Source: Legionella taurinensis (GTDB lineage Bacteria > Pseudomonadota > Gammaproteobacteria > Legionellales > Legionellaceae). From it: a stretch of 64,000 nt of DNA. The stretch lies in the NCBI RefSeq assembly GCF_900452865.1, contig NZ_UGOZ01000001.1, forward strand, positions 62,001-126,000. Direction: 5' to 3'. Of this stretch, positions 43,795 through 53,372 are shown piece after piece (positions within the stretch are counted from its first letter, which is position 1; every line of letters begins with the position of its first letter). Under the pieces are notes generated by a model. The model had not been told where the DNA came from, did not search any database, and saw only the letters and a program-made list of their open reading frames with translations. A program made the position numbers and the translations under genes.

Positions 43795-44655
43795 CTACCC
43801 CAACATTTGCTGTAAAACTGCCTGCAACTCATGATCTGAATTGTAATGAATCACCAATGATCCCTTTCCTGACTTGCCCTGTTTGAGTTTAACTTTGGCT
43901 TTCAGCTGCTGTGAAAGATGGTGCAACTGATTTTTGACCTCGGGATGAACGTCAATGGCAACGGCTGACGGTTGAGGTTTTCCTTCTTTGATTCGTTTGA
44001 CCAGTTGTTCTGTTTCACGAACCGATAAATTTTTAGCCACAATTAACTGGGCTGCCTGATTTTGCTGCTCATCACTAAGAATCAGCAGGGCGCGGGCATG
44101 GCCCATGTCTAAATCGCCATGCTCCAATAAACGTTTCACTTCATCTGATAAGGTTAAAAGACGGAGAAAATTACTGACGGCGGTTCTTGATTTAGCGAGT
44201 AAATCAGCCACTTGTTGATGCGTCAGAGCAAATTCATGGGTCAGGCGGTGCATGGCCCTGGCTTGGTCGAGTGCATTTAAATCTTCGCGCTGCAGGTTTT
44301 CGATCAGGGCAATGGCCATGGCTGTTTCATCATCAACCGTGCGGACAATGACCGGCACCTCGGTCAATCCCGCCAGTTGCGAGGCACGCCAGCGGCGTTC
44401 ACCGGCAATGATTTCATAGCATTGGTCGTTAAGGGGCCTCACAATTAACGGCTGTAGCAGTCCCTGCTGACGGATTGACTCGGCCAATTCGGCGAGTGTG
44501 TCCTCGGAAAAATCAGTACGCGGCTGGTACTTCCCGGGCTTAAGACAGGCCGGTGACAGGGTCAAAGGCGAATCGGGGTTCTTAGTCTCAGGCGCCGCTG
44601 TCTGCCCTAAGAGAACCGATAAGTTTCGACCTAAACCACCACGTTTAACTGCCAT
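43795..44655 (-). CDS. parB: Chromosome partitioning protein ParB
   Basis: A 286-residue chromosomal ParB/Spo0J. It has KRGGLGRNLS at the start and the CTP-binding fold with PRTDFSEDTLAELAESI and the GERRWRASQLAGL box. Then follow ALIENLQREDLNALDQA, the helix-turn-helix LTHQQVADLLAKSRTAVSNFLR and a C-terminal dimer domain. It loads at parS sites and spreads as a CTP-dependent clamp to organise the origin region. It lies 15 bases after parA in mnmG-rsmG-parA-parB, an arrangement normally close to the replication origin. The region downstream (43625-43794) holds nothing I recognise. Confidence 0.96.
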   Translation of the reverse strand: MAVKRGGLGRNLSVLLGQTAAPETKNPDSPLTLSPACLKPGKYQPRTDFSEDTLAELAESIRQQGLLQPLIVRPLNDQCYEIIAGERRWRASQLAGLTEVPVIVRTVDDETAMAIALIENLQREDLNALDQARAMHRLTHEFALTHQQVADLLAKSRTAVSNFLRLLTLSDEVKRLLEHGDLDMGHARALLILSDEQQNQAAQLIVAKNLSVRETEQLVKRIKEGKPQPSAVAIDVHPEVKNQLHHLSQQLKAKVKLKQGKSGKGSLVIHYNSDHELQAVLQQMLG

Positions 44656-44670
44656 AATGCACCTCTGATT

Positions 44671-45441
44671 TTAACCGGTTACTGTCTGCTTGCTGATGAC
44701 TTCTGAAGCTAAAACCATGTAGGCTGCAGCGCCAGGCGACGATTTGTCGTATTGCAGGGCGGGCATGCCATGGCTTGGCGCCTCAGCAAGACGCACATTG
44801 CGCGGTACAACCGTGCGGTAGACTTTGTTGCCAAAGTGCTCCAGTAATTGCTTGGATACTTCGGCACACAGACGATTGCGCGCATCATACATAGTCCGCA
44901 GCAGACCTTCAATGTGCAGGCGGGGATTAACTGCCGCTTTAATTTGTTCAATGGTTGACATCAGGGCGGCCAGACCCTCGAGCGCGTAATATTCACATTG
45001 CATGGGAATCAGCACCGAATCTGCAGCCACCAGCGCATTGATGGTCAATGTGTTGAGAGCCGGGGGGCAGTCAATCAAAATAAAATCATAGTTGCTTAAT
45101 AACGGCTGCAGGGCTTTGAAAAGGAATGTTTCACGATGGTTTCTTTCCATGAGGCTGACCTCTGCCACTGTCAAATCGCCATTGGCGGGAATTAAATCGT
45201 ATCCGTAGACTGTTTTTAAACAGGCTTGCTCCGCCAGACAATCCCTAAGAATCACATCGTTGCTGCTGTGAACCAGTTCATTCTTGTTAACGCCTGAGCC
45301 CATGGTGGCATTGCCCTGGGGATCGAGATCAATGAGCAGTACCGCCTGGCGGTTCGCTGCGATGGACGCAGACAAATTGATGGCGGTCGTCGTTTTTCCT
45401 ACGCCACCTTTCTGGTTAGCAATGGCAATGACTTTCGCCAT
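44671..45441 (-). CDS. parA: Chromosome partitioning ATPase ParA (Soj)
   Basis: A 256-residue ParA/MinD ATPase. The deviant Walker A is NQKGGVGKTTTAINL (near residues 9-23), Walker A' is LLIDLDPQGNAT, and Walker B is FILIDCPP. It forms nucleotide-dependent gradients on the nucleoid that move ParB-parS complexes. The ATG at 45441 (MAKVIAIANQKGG) is the family start; the longer reading frame to 45540 runs into rsmG. It lies 16 bases after rsmG and 15 before parB. Confidence 0.96.
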   Translation of the reverse strand: MAKVIAIANQKGGVGKTTTAINLSASIAANRQAVLLIDLDPQGNATMGSGVNKNELVHSSNDVILRDCLAEQACLKTVYGYDLIPANGDLTVAEVSLMERNHRETFLFKALQPLLSNYDFILIDCPPALNTLTINALVAADSVLIPMQCEYYALEGLAALMSTIEQIKAAVNPRLHIEGLLRTMYDARNRLCAEVSKQLLEHFGNKVYRTVVPRNVRLAEAPSHGMPALQYDKSSPGAAAYMVLASEVISKQTVTG

Positions 45442-45457
45442 GGTGTTGTATCCTTGA

Positions 45458-46075
45458 TTAGTGATTGTTGATAACGACCGCGCATCGTTCCCCGTCAAGA
45501 CCGGGAACTGTGTAAGGATGGACCTGGTATGGGAACTCAATCATGGCCAATTCAGTCTCAGGGTAACGGCCCTTCATCGCGAGCCAGAGACCGTCTTTTG
45601 CCACCAGATGCTTAGTCCAGCCAATCATTTGCGACAAATCGCTAAATGCCCGACTTATTACTGTATCAAAAGCAGGGGAAGGGTGGTAGTTTTCTGCCCG
45701 GGATTGTACGATTTCAATGTTATCGAGCTGCAATTGCCTTTTAACTTCCTCAAGAAAGCGGGTTTTTTTGCCATTGCTGTCGAGCAAGACGAGGTTTAAG
45801 TCGGGGCGGGCAATGGCCAGCGGGATTCCCGGCAAGCCCGGTCCGGTGCCGACATCAATCAGGGATTGGCCGCGCAGAAAAGGCAAAATGGCCAGACTGT
45901 CCAGCGCATGGCGGGTTACCATCGCCGGCACATCGCGGATGGCTGTCAAATTGTAAACATGATTCCATTTTTCCAGCAATACCAGATAAGCCAGCAGGGG
46001 TTCACTGAAATCAGGCAATCCCAATTGTTCTAGTCCCTGGCGCAGAAGAGGGGCCGGTGGTCTTAGTGCTTTCAT
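45458..46075 (-). CDS. rsmG: 16S rRNA (guanine527-N7)-methyltransferase RsmG
   Basis: A 205-residue methyltransferase (GidB) that makes m7G527 in 16S rRNA. It has [13 protein letters not shown], the SAM-binding [31 protein letters not shown] and [10 protein letters not shown]. The ATG overlaps the mnmG stop (ATGA), as is usual for the gidAB pair. Loss of RsmG gives low-level streptomycin resistance in other bacteria. Confidence 0.95.
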   Translation of the reverse strand: MKALRPPAPLLRQGLEQLGLPDFSEPLLAYLVLLEKWNHVYNLTAIRDVPAMVTRHALDSLAILPFLRGQSLIDVGTGPGLPGIPLAIARPDLNLVLLDSNGKKTRFLEEVKRQLQLDNIEIVQSRAENYHPSPAFDTVISRAFSDLSQMIGWTKHLVAKDGLWLAMKGRYPETELAMIEFPYQVHPYTVPGLDGERCAVVINNH

Positions 46076-47946
46076 GCGGGTGTCCGTTGTTTTTTAAGAT
46101 GAATTAACAGCAACGACAACGCGGCAGGCGTCACGCCGGAAATGCGCCCGGCCTGTGCCAGAGTGACGGGTTTAATGCGCGTTAGTTTTTGCATGACTTC
46201 CGTCGATAATCCGGTTACCTGACTGTAATCGAAGTCGGCCGGCAACTGGGTATTATCATGTTTGCGCAGACGTTCAATCTCCAATTGCTGACGTTCAATG
46301 TAGCCTGCGTACTTGCTTTGAATTTCAACCTGCTCGGATACCTCCGCCGGCAAAACAGGCAGATTAAAGGCAGCAATGCTCTGCAATTGGTGATAAGTGA
46401 TTTCCGGTCGTTTCAACAATTCGGCGGCACGGCAATCCTGCTGCAGGGGTTTTTCAAGCAGGGGCTGAAGCAGGTCATTGTGACTGACGCGAATAAGTGT
46501 GTCTTTCAATGCGGCCTGTGCCCGCTCAATGGCTTCCCGCTTCTCACAAAACGCCTGCCAGCGATGGTGTGACACCATGCCCAATTGATACGCTTTTTCG
46601 GTCAGGCGTAAATCGGCATTGTCTTCGCGCAGTAACAGACGGTATTCCGCGCGGGACGTGAACATACGATACGGTTCCTGAGTACCGCAGGTAATCAGAT
46701 CATCGATAAGGACGCCAATATAAGCCTCATCGCGGCGGGGACACCACAATGCCTTTTCCTGAACCTGCAATGCCGCATTCATGCCGGCAATGATGCCTTG
46801 TGCTGCGGCTTCTTCATAGCCGGTGGTGCCGTTAATCTGACCGGCGAAAAACAGGTTGGCCAAGGGTTTAGTCTGCAGATAGGGGGTTAAACCGCGCGGG
46901 TCAAAATAATCGTATTCGATGGCATAACCGGGGCGGGTGATGTGTGCATTTTCAAAGCCTTTAATGGTTCGGACGAAGGCGACCTGCACCTCAAAAGGCA
47001 GGCTGGTCGAAATGCCGTTGGGGTAAATCTCATCGCTGGTCAGCCCTTCCGGTTCAACAAAAATCTGATGGGAGGATTTGTCGGCAAAACGCACGACTTT
47101 GTCTTCAATGGAAGGGCAGTAACGCGGGCCCACGCCTTCAATGACCCCGGCGTACATGGGGGATTGATGCAGGTTGGCCTGGATAATTTCATGGGTCTTT
47201 GCGGTGGTATGCGTAATGTAACAGGGCAATTGCTGGGGGTGCATGCCGGCATGACCAAGGAACGAGAAGACAGGGACCGGCGTGTCGCCAGGCTGTTCTT
47301 CCATCTGGGAGTAATCAAGCGAACGGCTGTCGATGCGCGGCGGTGTGCCGGTTTTCAAGCGGCCGACGGGTAACTCCAGTTCGCGTAACCGCTGGGCCAG
47401 GGCAATGGCTGGCGGATCCCCTGCGCGGCCGCCGGCATAATTATTCATGCCGACATGAATCTTCCCGCCAAGAAACGTGCCGACAGTCAGTACCACGGCT
47501 TTGGCACGCAGGGTTAAACCCAGTTGGGTGACTACCCCGGTGACGCGTCCCTGTTCAATAATCAAATCATCCACGGCTTGTTGAAAAAGAGTGAGGTTCG
47601 CTTGCCGTTGCAGACGTTGACGTATGGCTTGACGGTAAAGCACCCGATCCGCCTGAACACGGGTTGCCCGCACAGCCGGGCCTTTGGATGCATTCAAGGT
47701 GCGAAATTGAATCCCCGCCTCATCGGCAGCTAAGGCCATGACACCGTCCATCGCGTCAATTTCCTTAACCAGATGGCCTTTGCCTATGCCGCCTATGGCC
47801 GGATTACAGGACATCTGCCCCAGTAAATCCATGTTATGGGTTAAAAGCAGGGTTTGGCACCCGAGGCGTGCCGCTGCCATAGCGGCTTCAGTGCCGGCAT
47901 GGCCGCCGCCGATAACAATCACGTCATAGTGTTTATCAAGATTCAT
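46072..47946 (-). CDS. mnmG: tRNA U34 carboxymethylaminomethyl modification enzyme MnmG
   Basis: A 624-residue flavoprotein (GidA) that with MnmE modifies uridine-34 of several tRNAs. The FAD site is [19 protein letters not shown] near residue 12. [28 protein letters not shown] and [15 protein letters not shown] follow, and the C-terminal helical domain ends with [14 protein letters not shown]. The ATG at 47946 (MNLDKHYDV) is preferred over an ATG 11 codons upstream. It heads mnmG-rsmG-parA-parB. Confidence 0.97.
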   Translation of the reverse strand: MNLDKHYDVIVIGGGHAGTEAAMAAARLGCQTLLLTHNMDLLGQMSCNPAIGGIGKGHLVKEIDAMDGVMALAADEAGIQFRTLNASKGPAVRATRVQADRVLYRQAIRQRLQRQANLTLFQQAVDDLIIEQGRVTGVVTQLGLTLRAKAVVLTVGTFLGGKIHVGMNNYAGGRAGDPPAIALAQRLRELELPVGRLKTGTPPRIDSRSLDYSQMEEQPGDTPVPVFSFLGHAGMHPQQLPCYITHTTAKTHEIIQANLHQSPMYAGVIEGVGPRYCPSIEDKVVRFADKSSHQIFVEPEGLTSDEIYPNGISTSLPFEVQVAFVRTIKGFENAHITRPGYAIEYDYFDPRGLTPYLQTKPLANLFFAGQINGTTGYEEAAAQGIIAGMNAALQVQEKALWCPRRDEAYIGVLIDDLITCGTQEPYRMFTSRAEYRLLLREDNADLRLTEKAYQLGMVSHHRWQAFCEKREAIERAQAALKDTLIRVSHNDLLQPLLEKPLQQDCRAAELLKRPEITYHQLQSIAAFNLPVLPAEVSEQVEIQSKYAGYIERQQLEIERLRKHDNTQLPADFDYSQVTGLSTEVMQKLTRIKPVTLAQAGRISGVTPAALSLLLIHLKKQRTPA

Positions 47947-48040
47947 GGTCGCAAGGAAATTGAACAACAAATTGTGCAATTATACACTTTTTTATCATCA
48001 TACCCAACTTCCTTATTGGGCAGGATGAGGTGGAGATGAT

Positions 48041-50101
48041 TTAAAAGGTTAATAAATCGGGGGCGGGTGAGTCAGGGTCGGGCTTCGATTCGCTACCAGC
48101 ATCAATTAACGGCGCTTTCTCGTCTTCCACCGCCTCAGGATGGCTGAAAAAGCCGCGTGCATTTGCTGTTTTTGGTTTATTGAAGGGGTTGACCGGTTCC
48201 TCCAGGAAGCTCCAAAAGTCCTTATCCTGGTCTCCTAAAACTGCTTTTTCAGACGGTTCAGGCTTAAACTGGTTAATCAGCAGATAAGACAATCCCGCCA
48301 ACAACAAGCCCGCCGCCAGAACAGCAATAGCAATGGGCAGAGGCATGAACGTGAAGCTTGCAAAAATCAATGTCGGTATACAGGCATCGACAAAAATGGA
48401 GTGAACCAGTTTCACACTTTGGAAACGAGCCGTACGGTTCTGATAATCGACATCCGCCTCGAGATCGCGAAGAACCAGATAGTGAACCCGTAAATTATTG
48501 CACAATTCATCGAGTTCCTTGTCGTCAACATCAAGTAAATGCGCAGATTTTTCATCGTAATCTTTTTTCAGGCGGTTAAATTCTTCAAACGATTCATTGT
48601 ATTGTTTTTTAATCTGCTCCGCTGTTCCTTTGGTTTTGGCAATCTCAATGCCGCTGGAGACTGCGGAATAGGCTACAGTCAAGGCAAAGCACAAAGCGGC
48701 TCCAACCGCGGAGAGAATCATTAAGGTAGGCGCCGCCACTAGTCCCGGAAAGGCAACACAGCAAAAGAAAGCAGTAAATACGACCATTAAGCCGGCAGCA
48801 TAGGCAATGTCGGTGAGTGTACCGTATTTTTTATATTTCCAGTCAAACTCCGCCTGGACGATGGCTTTTTCAAGTTCTTTAATCCGTGCTTCATTTCCGG
48901 GCGCTAATTGAAGCTGGATAATGGCTTCATTAAGCATGATGATATGCTTTTTGTGATCGGCTTCTTCTTCAAAATAACGGATCACCGTGAGAACTAAATC
49001 CATAGCCAGCAGGGCGGCAGTGGCTATATTACCCCCCCAACCCAAAACCCCGGGTCCTTTTAACCAGAAGAAACACACCAGATTGGCCGTTGCCCAGATG
49101 GAATCATTCAGCAAAGCATATTTGCGTTCTTTGAGTTCGCCTGTAAACCGTTGCCAGGGGGTGCTGAACTTGGCGGCTTCTTTCTCTTCCTTAGTCATCC
49201 ACGGACCAACAAAGGTATGTTTCAATACTAAGGTCATGTTGAGAGCAAAGCGGGCATAGTAGAGCAGCCAACTCATGTAGCCGGTAAAGGGTGATGGGTA
49301 GGAGACCGCGGCCTGCGTTTGTTGTTTGTTGAAGAAGTCATCCGACAACAAGTCAAGCACGCTGGCGAGCATGCCGCCTCCCCATACCCAATACAGGCGA
49401 CGCTCGTTAATGGCTCGCATCTGTTTTTTGATGTAGGCAGTTACCCCACTTCTGAACTCGCCTTGCTCTACTTTCTCAGCCTCAATGCCTTCGAGAGCGG
49501 CAAAGGCTTCTCTATCTGCCTTGTATTTTTGCTTTTTGTTTTCTTGCAGTTCGTTGACTTTGTTACTGTCTAAGTCCTCTTCAATATCTTTTAGACCGTA
49601 GAGTTCCTGGAGGCGTTCGGCAAGCCAATAGCCGACGAGTCTGCCGCTGAATTTGAGGTATTTCTCGCTATACCCCTGTTCAACCTGATGCTGCTGCTCA
49701 AGCGGGTCGTTTTTTGTCTCAGAAAGCGTTGTCAAGTGATCAATAAAACCTGCGCATACATCCATGGACTCTTTGTATCCTCGCAGTTTATATTGTCTGC
49801 CCTGCACGGAGTCGAGTTGATATTGGGCATAAAGCAAAAAATAAATCAGCCTCAGTTTGTCGAGTTGAACCTTTTTTTGGGTCTTGTTGAGATATTTAAA
49901 GCTGGCCGAATTAATGGTGGCCAGTTCGGTAAGGTAGAACGGTAAAAGCGCAGGAACGTAATCCTGTAATTTTTCTAATTCTTCACGAGTGAGAAGATTA
50001 ACTTGAGTGCGGAATTTATAAAAATCACCGGCGGCGGCAATGCCTGACTGGCTTAATAAGGCCTGGGGGGTTAATAACAGTTCGTTAGATTTTGCACTCA
50101 T
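48041..50101 (-). CDS. Large polytopic protein with coiled coils, candidate effector (686 aa)
   Basis: No family was recognised. Residues 1-220 are soluble and helical, with an acidic stretch (KDIEEDLDSN). Hydrophobic segments follow near 236-255, 270-300, 340-385 and 425-480, and a final pair lies near 570-615. Between them are charged coiled coils (about 390-425 and 495-545). The last 70 residues are polar and acidic (SESKPDPDSPAPDLLTF end). Large multi-span proteins with coiled coils, long acidic tails and no bacterial homology hint are typical of Legionella effectors that insert in host membranes. It is a single gene between mnmG and manC. No promoter was assigned in the 155 bases upstream. 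Confidence 0.6.
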   Translation of the reverse strand: MSAKSNELLLTPQALLSQSGIAAAGDFYKFRTQVNLLTREELEKLQDYVPALLPFYLTELATINSASFKYLNKTQKKVQLDKLRLIYFLLYAQYQLDSVQGRQYKLRGYKESMDVCAGFIDHLTTLSETKNDPLEQQHQVEQGYSEKYLKFSGRLVGYWLAERLQELYGLKDIEEDLDSNKVNELQENKKQKYKADREAFAALEGIEAEKVEQGEFRSGVTAYIKKQMRAINERRLYWVWGGGMLASVLDLLSDDFFNKQQTQAAVSYPSPFTGYMSWLLYYARFALNMTLVLKHTFVGPWMTKEEKEAAKFSTPWQRFTGELKERKYALLNDSIWATANLVCFFWLKGPGVLGWGGNIATAALLAMDLVLTVIRYFEEEADHKKHIIMLNEAIIQLQLAPGNEARIKELEKAIVQAEFDWKYKKYGTLTDIAYAAGLMVVFTAFFCCVAFPGLVAAPTLMILSAVGAALCFALTVAYSAVSSGIEIAKTKGTAEQIKKQYNESFEEFNRLKKDYDEKSAHLLDVDDKELDELCNNLRVHYLVLRDLEADVDYQNRTARFQSVKLVHSIFVDACIPTLIFASFTFMPLPIAIAVLAAGLLLAGLSYLLINQFKPEPSEKAVLGDQDKDFWSFLEEPVNPFNKPKTANARGFFSHPEAVEDEKAPLIDAGSESKPDPDSPAPDLLTF

Positions 50102-50256
50102 GTATCACCTCATAATCAGAAGACTGGTGATTAAAAGCACACAATTAATCGCGCAATCTGTACTATTTTATAACATAGCAGATGTTTGGTGCACAAGCTG
50201 TGAATATGAAATTTACACTGTTGAAAAATTATTTACTGTAAAACGCGGTTAAATTA

Positions 50257-51696
50257 CTAAGAATCAACCAATTTGCGCTGATAAATATCATCAAAGCGTT
50301 CGATGTCGTCTTCGCCGAGGTAATGGCCACTTTGCACTTCAATGACAAAAAGCGGTTGTTTTCCGGGGTTTGAAAGTCGATGGCGGGTCTTGGGCGGGAT
50401 GTAGGTGGATTGATTGGCCTCCAAGTGCATGATTTTTTCATCATTTACAACCTCAGCCTCACCGCCGACTACGACCCAATGTTCAGCGCGATGCTGGTGT
50501 TTCTGCAGGGAGAGGCGGGCGCCCGGTTTAACCATCAGGCGTTTGACCTTGAAGGCAGGGCCCTCCGCTAAAATTTCATAATAGCCCCAGGGGCGCATGA
50601 CGCGCTGGTGATCATCCACCAGCTGCTGATTGTCGCCGGTGAGGGAGTTCACCAGATCCTTCACCTGTTGCGAATAACTCTTGTCGGCAACCAGCACGGC
50701 ATCGGGCGTGGCGACAATGATCTGGTTTTTAATGCCTAAGGTCGTGATCAAGGCACTGCTGCTGCTGATGAGGGAATTGTGGCTTTCTTTGGCAATGACG
50801 TTGCCGTGCAGGACATTGCCCTGCTCATCCAGGGTATTGGCTTCAGCGACCGACGTCCAGCAGCCCAGGTCGCTCCACTGAATGTCGACAGGAATAACCA
50901 CCGCCCTGCTGGTTTTTTCCATGACCGCGTAATCGATGGAATCACTGCGGCATTGGGAAAACGATTCGTCATCCAGGCGAATAAAATCCTGGTGATGATG
51001 GGCCTTGCTCAAAGCCTGCTGGCTTTGGCTGGCGATATCCGGCGCATGCCGTTCAATTTCATCCAAGTACACGCCGGCGCGGCAGACAAACATGCCGCTG
51101 TTCCAGTAATAATGCCCCTCCTCTACAAAGGAGGCGGCCAGAGCGGCATCCGGTTTCTCACGGAAGCATTGCAATGCGAAAACACCCGGTGCCAATTCAT
51201 TGCCGGCCTCGATGTAACCATAGCCGGTTTTAGGACTGTCAGGACGGATGCCAAAGGTAATGATAACGTCTTCTTCCGCCGCATAGCGACAACCCTGGGT
51301 CATGGCTTTTTGCCAGGCGGAGGCATCGGCTATCCAGTGGTCGGAAGGCAAAACCAGCATCAGGGCCTCACGACCGGCCTGATCGACCAGATGACGAGCG
51401 GCGACAGTAATGGCCGGTGCCGTATTGCGGGCGCAGGGCTCAAGCAGGTAGGTCAATTGCGGCGTTTGAGCCAATTGCAATTGCTCCAGTTGCTCCTGGC
51501 AAAGAAAATAATGTGCGTCGTTGCTGACCACCAGAATCTGCTCGCAGGCAAGGCTTGTCACCCGCTTCATGGTTTCCTGTAATAAGGAGTGTTGCCCCTG
51601 CAGACATAAAAACTGTTTGGGGAAGTTTTTACGGGATAAGGGCCACAAACGGGTACCTGACCCTCCGGCCAGGATAACAGGATACAGTGCTGACAT
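50257..51696 (-). CDS. manC: Mannose-1-phosphate guanylyltransferase / mannose-6-phosphate isomerase
   Basis: A 479-residue bifunctional type II enzyme that makes GDP-mannose for LPS or capsule sugars. The nucleotidyltransferase domain starts MSALYPVILAGGSGTRLWPL and includes FPKQFLCL, LVLPSDHWI and FREKP. The C-terminal cupin isomerase domain has PWGYYEILAEGPAFKVKR, KPGARLSLQKHQHRAEHWVV and YIPPKTRHRLSNPG. The ATG at 51696 fits the family; two in-frame ATGs lie just upstream. No other sugar genes are adjacent. Confidence 0.95.
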   Translation of the reverse strand: MSALYPVILAGGSGTRLWPLSRKNFPKQFLCLQGQHSLLQETMKRVTSLACEQILVVSNDAHYFLCQEQLEQLQLAQTPQLTYLLEPCARNTAPAITVAARHLVDQAGREALMLVLPSDHWIADASAWQKAMTQGCRYAAEEDVIITFGIRPDSPKTGYGYIEAGNELAPGVFALQCFREKPDAALAASFVEEGHYYWNSGMFVCRAGVYLDEIERHAPDIASQSQQALSKAHHHQDFIRLDDESFSQCRSDSIDYAVMEKTSRAVVIPVDIQWSDLGCWTSVAEANTLDEQGNVLHGNVIAKESHNSLISSSSALITTLGIKNQIIVATPDAVLVADKSYSQQVKDLVNSLTGDNQQLVDDHQRVMRPWGYYEILAEGPAFKVKRLMVKPGARLSLQKHQHRAEHWVVVGGEAEVVNDEKIMHLEANQSTYIPPKTRHRLSNPGKQPLFVIEVQSGHYLGEDDIERFDDIYQRKLVDS

Positions 51697-51799
51697 CTTC
51701 ATCCAATGGACATGCAAATTGCGCGAATTTTAGCAGTATCCGGCTGAAATTGGCAATCACCGGCCATCAGGGATTTAAGCCCGGGTTTGCCTCAGAGTA

Positions 51800-51808
51800 T
51801 GCTATGAT
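51800..51808 (+). promoter_or_regulatory. Extended -10 promoter of queC
   Basis: TGC-TATGAT at 51800-51808, giving a start near 51815 and a leader of about 27 bases before the ATG at 51842. The leader is too short for a preQ1 riboswitch. Confidence 0.5.
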
Positions 51809-51841
51809 GGCCGCCCTTGTTGGTTTTTCGGGTAAGCAATC

Positions 51842-52519
51842 ATGAAAAAGGCCATTGTTTTATTGTCCGGCGGTTTGGATTCCACCACTTGCCTTGCTAT
51901 CGCCAAATCGCAGGGTTACGCCTGTTATGCCCTGAGTTTTGATTATGGCCAACGCCATAACGCTGAGCTTGAGGCAGCCAAGCGCGTAGCCCGCCAGTTA
52001 GGAGCCATCGAGCATCACGTGTTTACTCTGGATATCGGTCAATTCAAAGGGTCTGCTTTAACGGACGCGTCGGTGGCTGTGCCGGATTATTGCGGTGACG
52101 GCAAAATCCCGGTCACTTACGTGCCGGCACGCAACACCATTTTTTTATCGGTGGCCTTGGGGTTTGCCGAAACGCTTGCGGCCTTTAATCTGTTCATCGG
52201 TGTCAGCCAGATTGACTATTCCGGTTATCCCGATTGCCGGCCGGAATACATTGCCGCCTTTGAAACCATGGCCAATCTCGCCACCAAAGCCGGGATAGAG
52301 GGCCGTAAAACGGTGATTCACACCCCGTTAATTGCCTGGAGCAAGGCGGAAACGATTCGCCAGGGAGTGGCCTGTGGCGCGGATTACAGTCTGACTGTTT
52401 CCTGTTATCAGGCTACGCCTGAAGGGGTGGCCTGCGGTCGCTGCGACAGTTGCACCTACCGCAGGAAAGGCTTCAATGAAGCGGGCATTATCGACCCTAC
52501 GCGTTATGTAAGCGGATGA
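51842..52519 (+). CDS. queC: 7-cyano-7-deazaguanine (preQ0) synthase QueC
   Basis: A 225-residue PP-loop ATPase that converts 7-carboxy-7-deazaguanine to preQ0 for queuosine synthesis. The PP-loop is [15 protein letters not shown] (residues 7-21). [13 protein letters not shown] and YVPARNT follow, and four zinc cysteines lie at the C-terminus ([18 protein letters not shown]). It is a single gene here; queD and queE are not adjacent. The YhhQ transporter at 10.9 kb points to both synthesis and uptake of queuosine precursors. Confidence 0.97.
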   Translation: MKKAIVLLSGGLDSTTCLAIAKSQGYACYALSFDYGQRHNAELEAAKRVARQLGAIEHHVFTLDIGQFKGSALTDASVAVPDYCGDGKIPVTYVPARNTIFLSVALGFAETLAAFNLFIGVSQIDYSGYPDCRPEYIAAFETMANLATKAGIEGRKTVIHTPLIAWSKAETIRQGVACGADYSLTVSCYQATPEGVACGRCDSCTYRRKGFNEAGIIDPTRYVSG

Positions 52520-52595
52520 ATAAAGTAAAAAAATTGCTCCTTTACAGAAACGTTACAACATACTGCACATTTTTGTTTCATGCATGGGTGAATGC

Positions 52596-52604
52596 TGCTA
52601 TGAT
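52596..52604 (+). promoter_or_regulatory. Extended -10 promoter
   Basis: TGC-TATGAT followed by GGC, nearly identical to the queC promoter 800 bases upstream. It lies about 40 bases before the ATG at 52644. Confidence 0.5.
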
Positions 52605-52643
52605 GGCTCCCGCTTTGAGCCAAAAATAATAAAGGAGTAATCA

Positions 52644-53261
52644 ATGTTAAAGTGGTTAAAAAATAACTGGAAATTAGTCACTGCGGTTTTACTGGCCCTG
52701 CTGGCTGGTGCTGTTCTGACCGCACTGTTTTTTTTCGTTCCGCCTGTGGCTGTCACTATAACCGGTTTCCTCGCAGTTAACGCGCCTGCGATTGGTGCAG
52801 CGATTACAGCAATGTCGCCTGTGGCTGGTGCTTTTGTTGTGGGTGCTTTAGGTACTGCCGCCACATTGGCTTTTGCCGCAGTATGGAACTTGGGTGTGAA
52901 ACTAACCAATTTGCTGGATGGCTGGATTAATCCCCCAGGAAAAGAGAAGAAACCAGCCTTCAGCCCATTGGTTGACGATGAAGAATCAGACAATGAGTCG
53001 CACAATTCTCCAAAAGCGCCCCAAAGAGGATTGCTTTCTCCAAATCCTATGGCAATGTTAGGTGGACAACCCCCTAACAAAACGCTTACTTCCTTTGAAG
53101 ACGAGGACGATCTGGAAGAGGAAGAGACTGAAAAGAACAAAAAAGACGTCAAAAAAGATGACAAAAAAGAGGTTAAAGACGACAAGCCGACTGTCCTGCC
53201 CCCTCTACACCATGACGAGGGAACCCACAATCCAAGCACGTCGACCGTTTTCACTTCCTAA
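52644..53261 (+). CDS. Small membrane protein with long acidic/basic tail, candidate effector
   Basis: A 205-residue protein of no recognised family. Two or three hydrophobic segments, rich in Ala, Gly and Val, fill residues 10-90 (LVTAVLLALLAGAVLTALFF, AFVVGALGTAATLAFAAVW). The remaining 110 residues are highly charged, with SFEDEDDLEEEETEKNKKD and KKDDKKEVKDD, ending in STSTVFTS. This layout (membrane hairpin plus Glu-rich C-terminal region) matches Dot/Icm substrates. AAAGGAG lies upstream of the ATG. It has its own extended -10 promoter and a strong intrinsic terminator, so it is a complete single-gene unit. Confidence 0.65.
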   Translation: MLKWLKNNWKLVTAVLLALLAGAVLTALFFFVPPVAVTITGFLAVNAPAIGAAITAMSPVAGAFVVGALGTAATLAFAAVWNLGVKLTNLLDGWINPPGKEKKPAFSPLVDDEESDNESHNSPKAPQRGLLSPNPMAMLGGQPPNKTLTSFEDEDDLEEEETEKNKKDVKKDDKKEVKDDKPTVLPPLHHDEGTHNPSTSTVFTS

Positions 53262-53279
53262 TCGGTCCCTGTTTCTGTT

Positions 53280-53304
53280 AACGCGGCGTAAGCCGCGTTT
53301 TTTT
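53280..53304 (+). terminator. Strong rho-independent terminator
   Basis: AACGCGGC (53280-53287) and GCCGCGTT (53292-53299) form an 8-bp GC-rich stem with a GTAA tetraloop, running into seven Ts (53298-53304). It ends the 205-residue gene. Confidence 0.9.
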
Positions 53305-53338
53305 ATTTCTCTGTCATGCATTCTTGACAATCATGAGT

Positions 53339-53344
53339 TATAAT
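53339..53344 (+). promoter_or_regulatory. Perfect TATAAT -10 before metG
   Basis: TATAAT at 53339-53344 gives a start near 53351 and a 22-base leader. A perfect TTGACA at 53324-53329 is only 9 bases away, too close to be its -35. Confidence 0.45.
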
Positions 53345-53372
53345 CGGCCATTTTGACTGCGCAGGCAAACGT

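Noticed and set aside
44011-45135. Two copies of TGTTTCACG (44011-44019 and 45127-45135), the left half of the parS consensus, within parB and parA
   Set aside because: The right half does not match in either copy. The parB copy simply encodes a conserved Arg-Glu-Thr stretch, so chance is enough.
51809-51841. preQ1 riboswitch before queC
   Set aside because: The extended -10 places the transcript start about 27 bases before the ATG, and no pseudoknot-like sequence is seen.
53324-53344. Consensus promoter TTGACA plus TATAAT before metG
   Set aside because: The two perfect hexamers are only 9 bases apart, far below the usable spacing. Only the -10 was kept.
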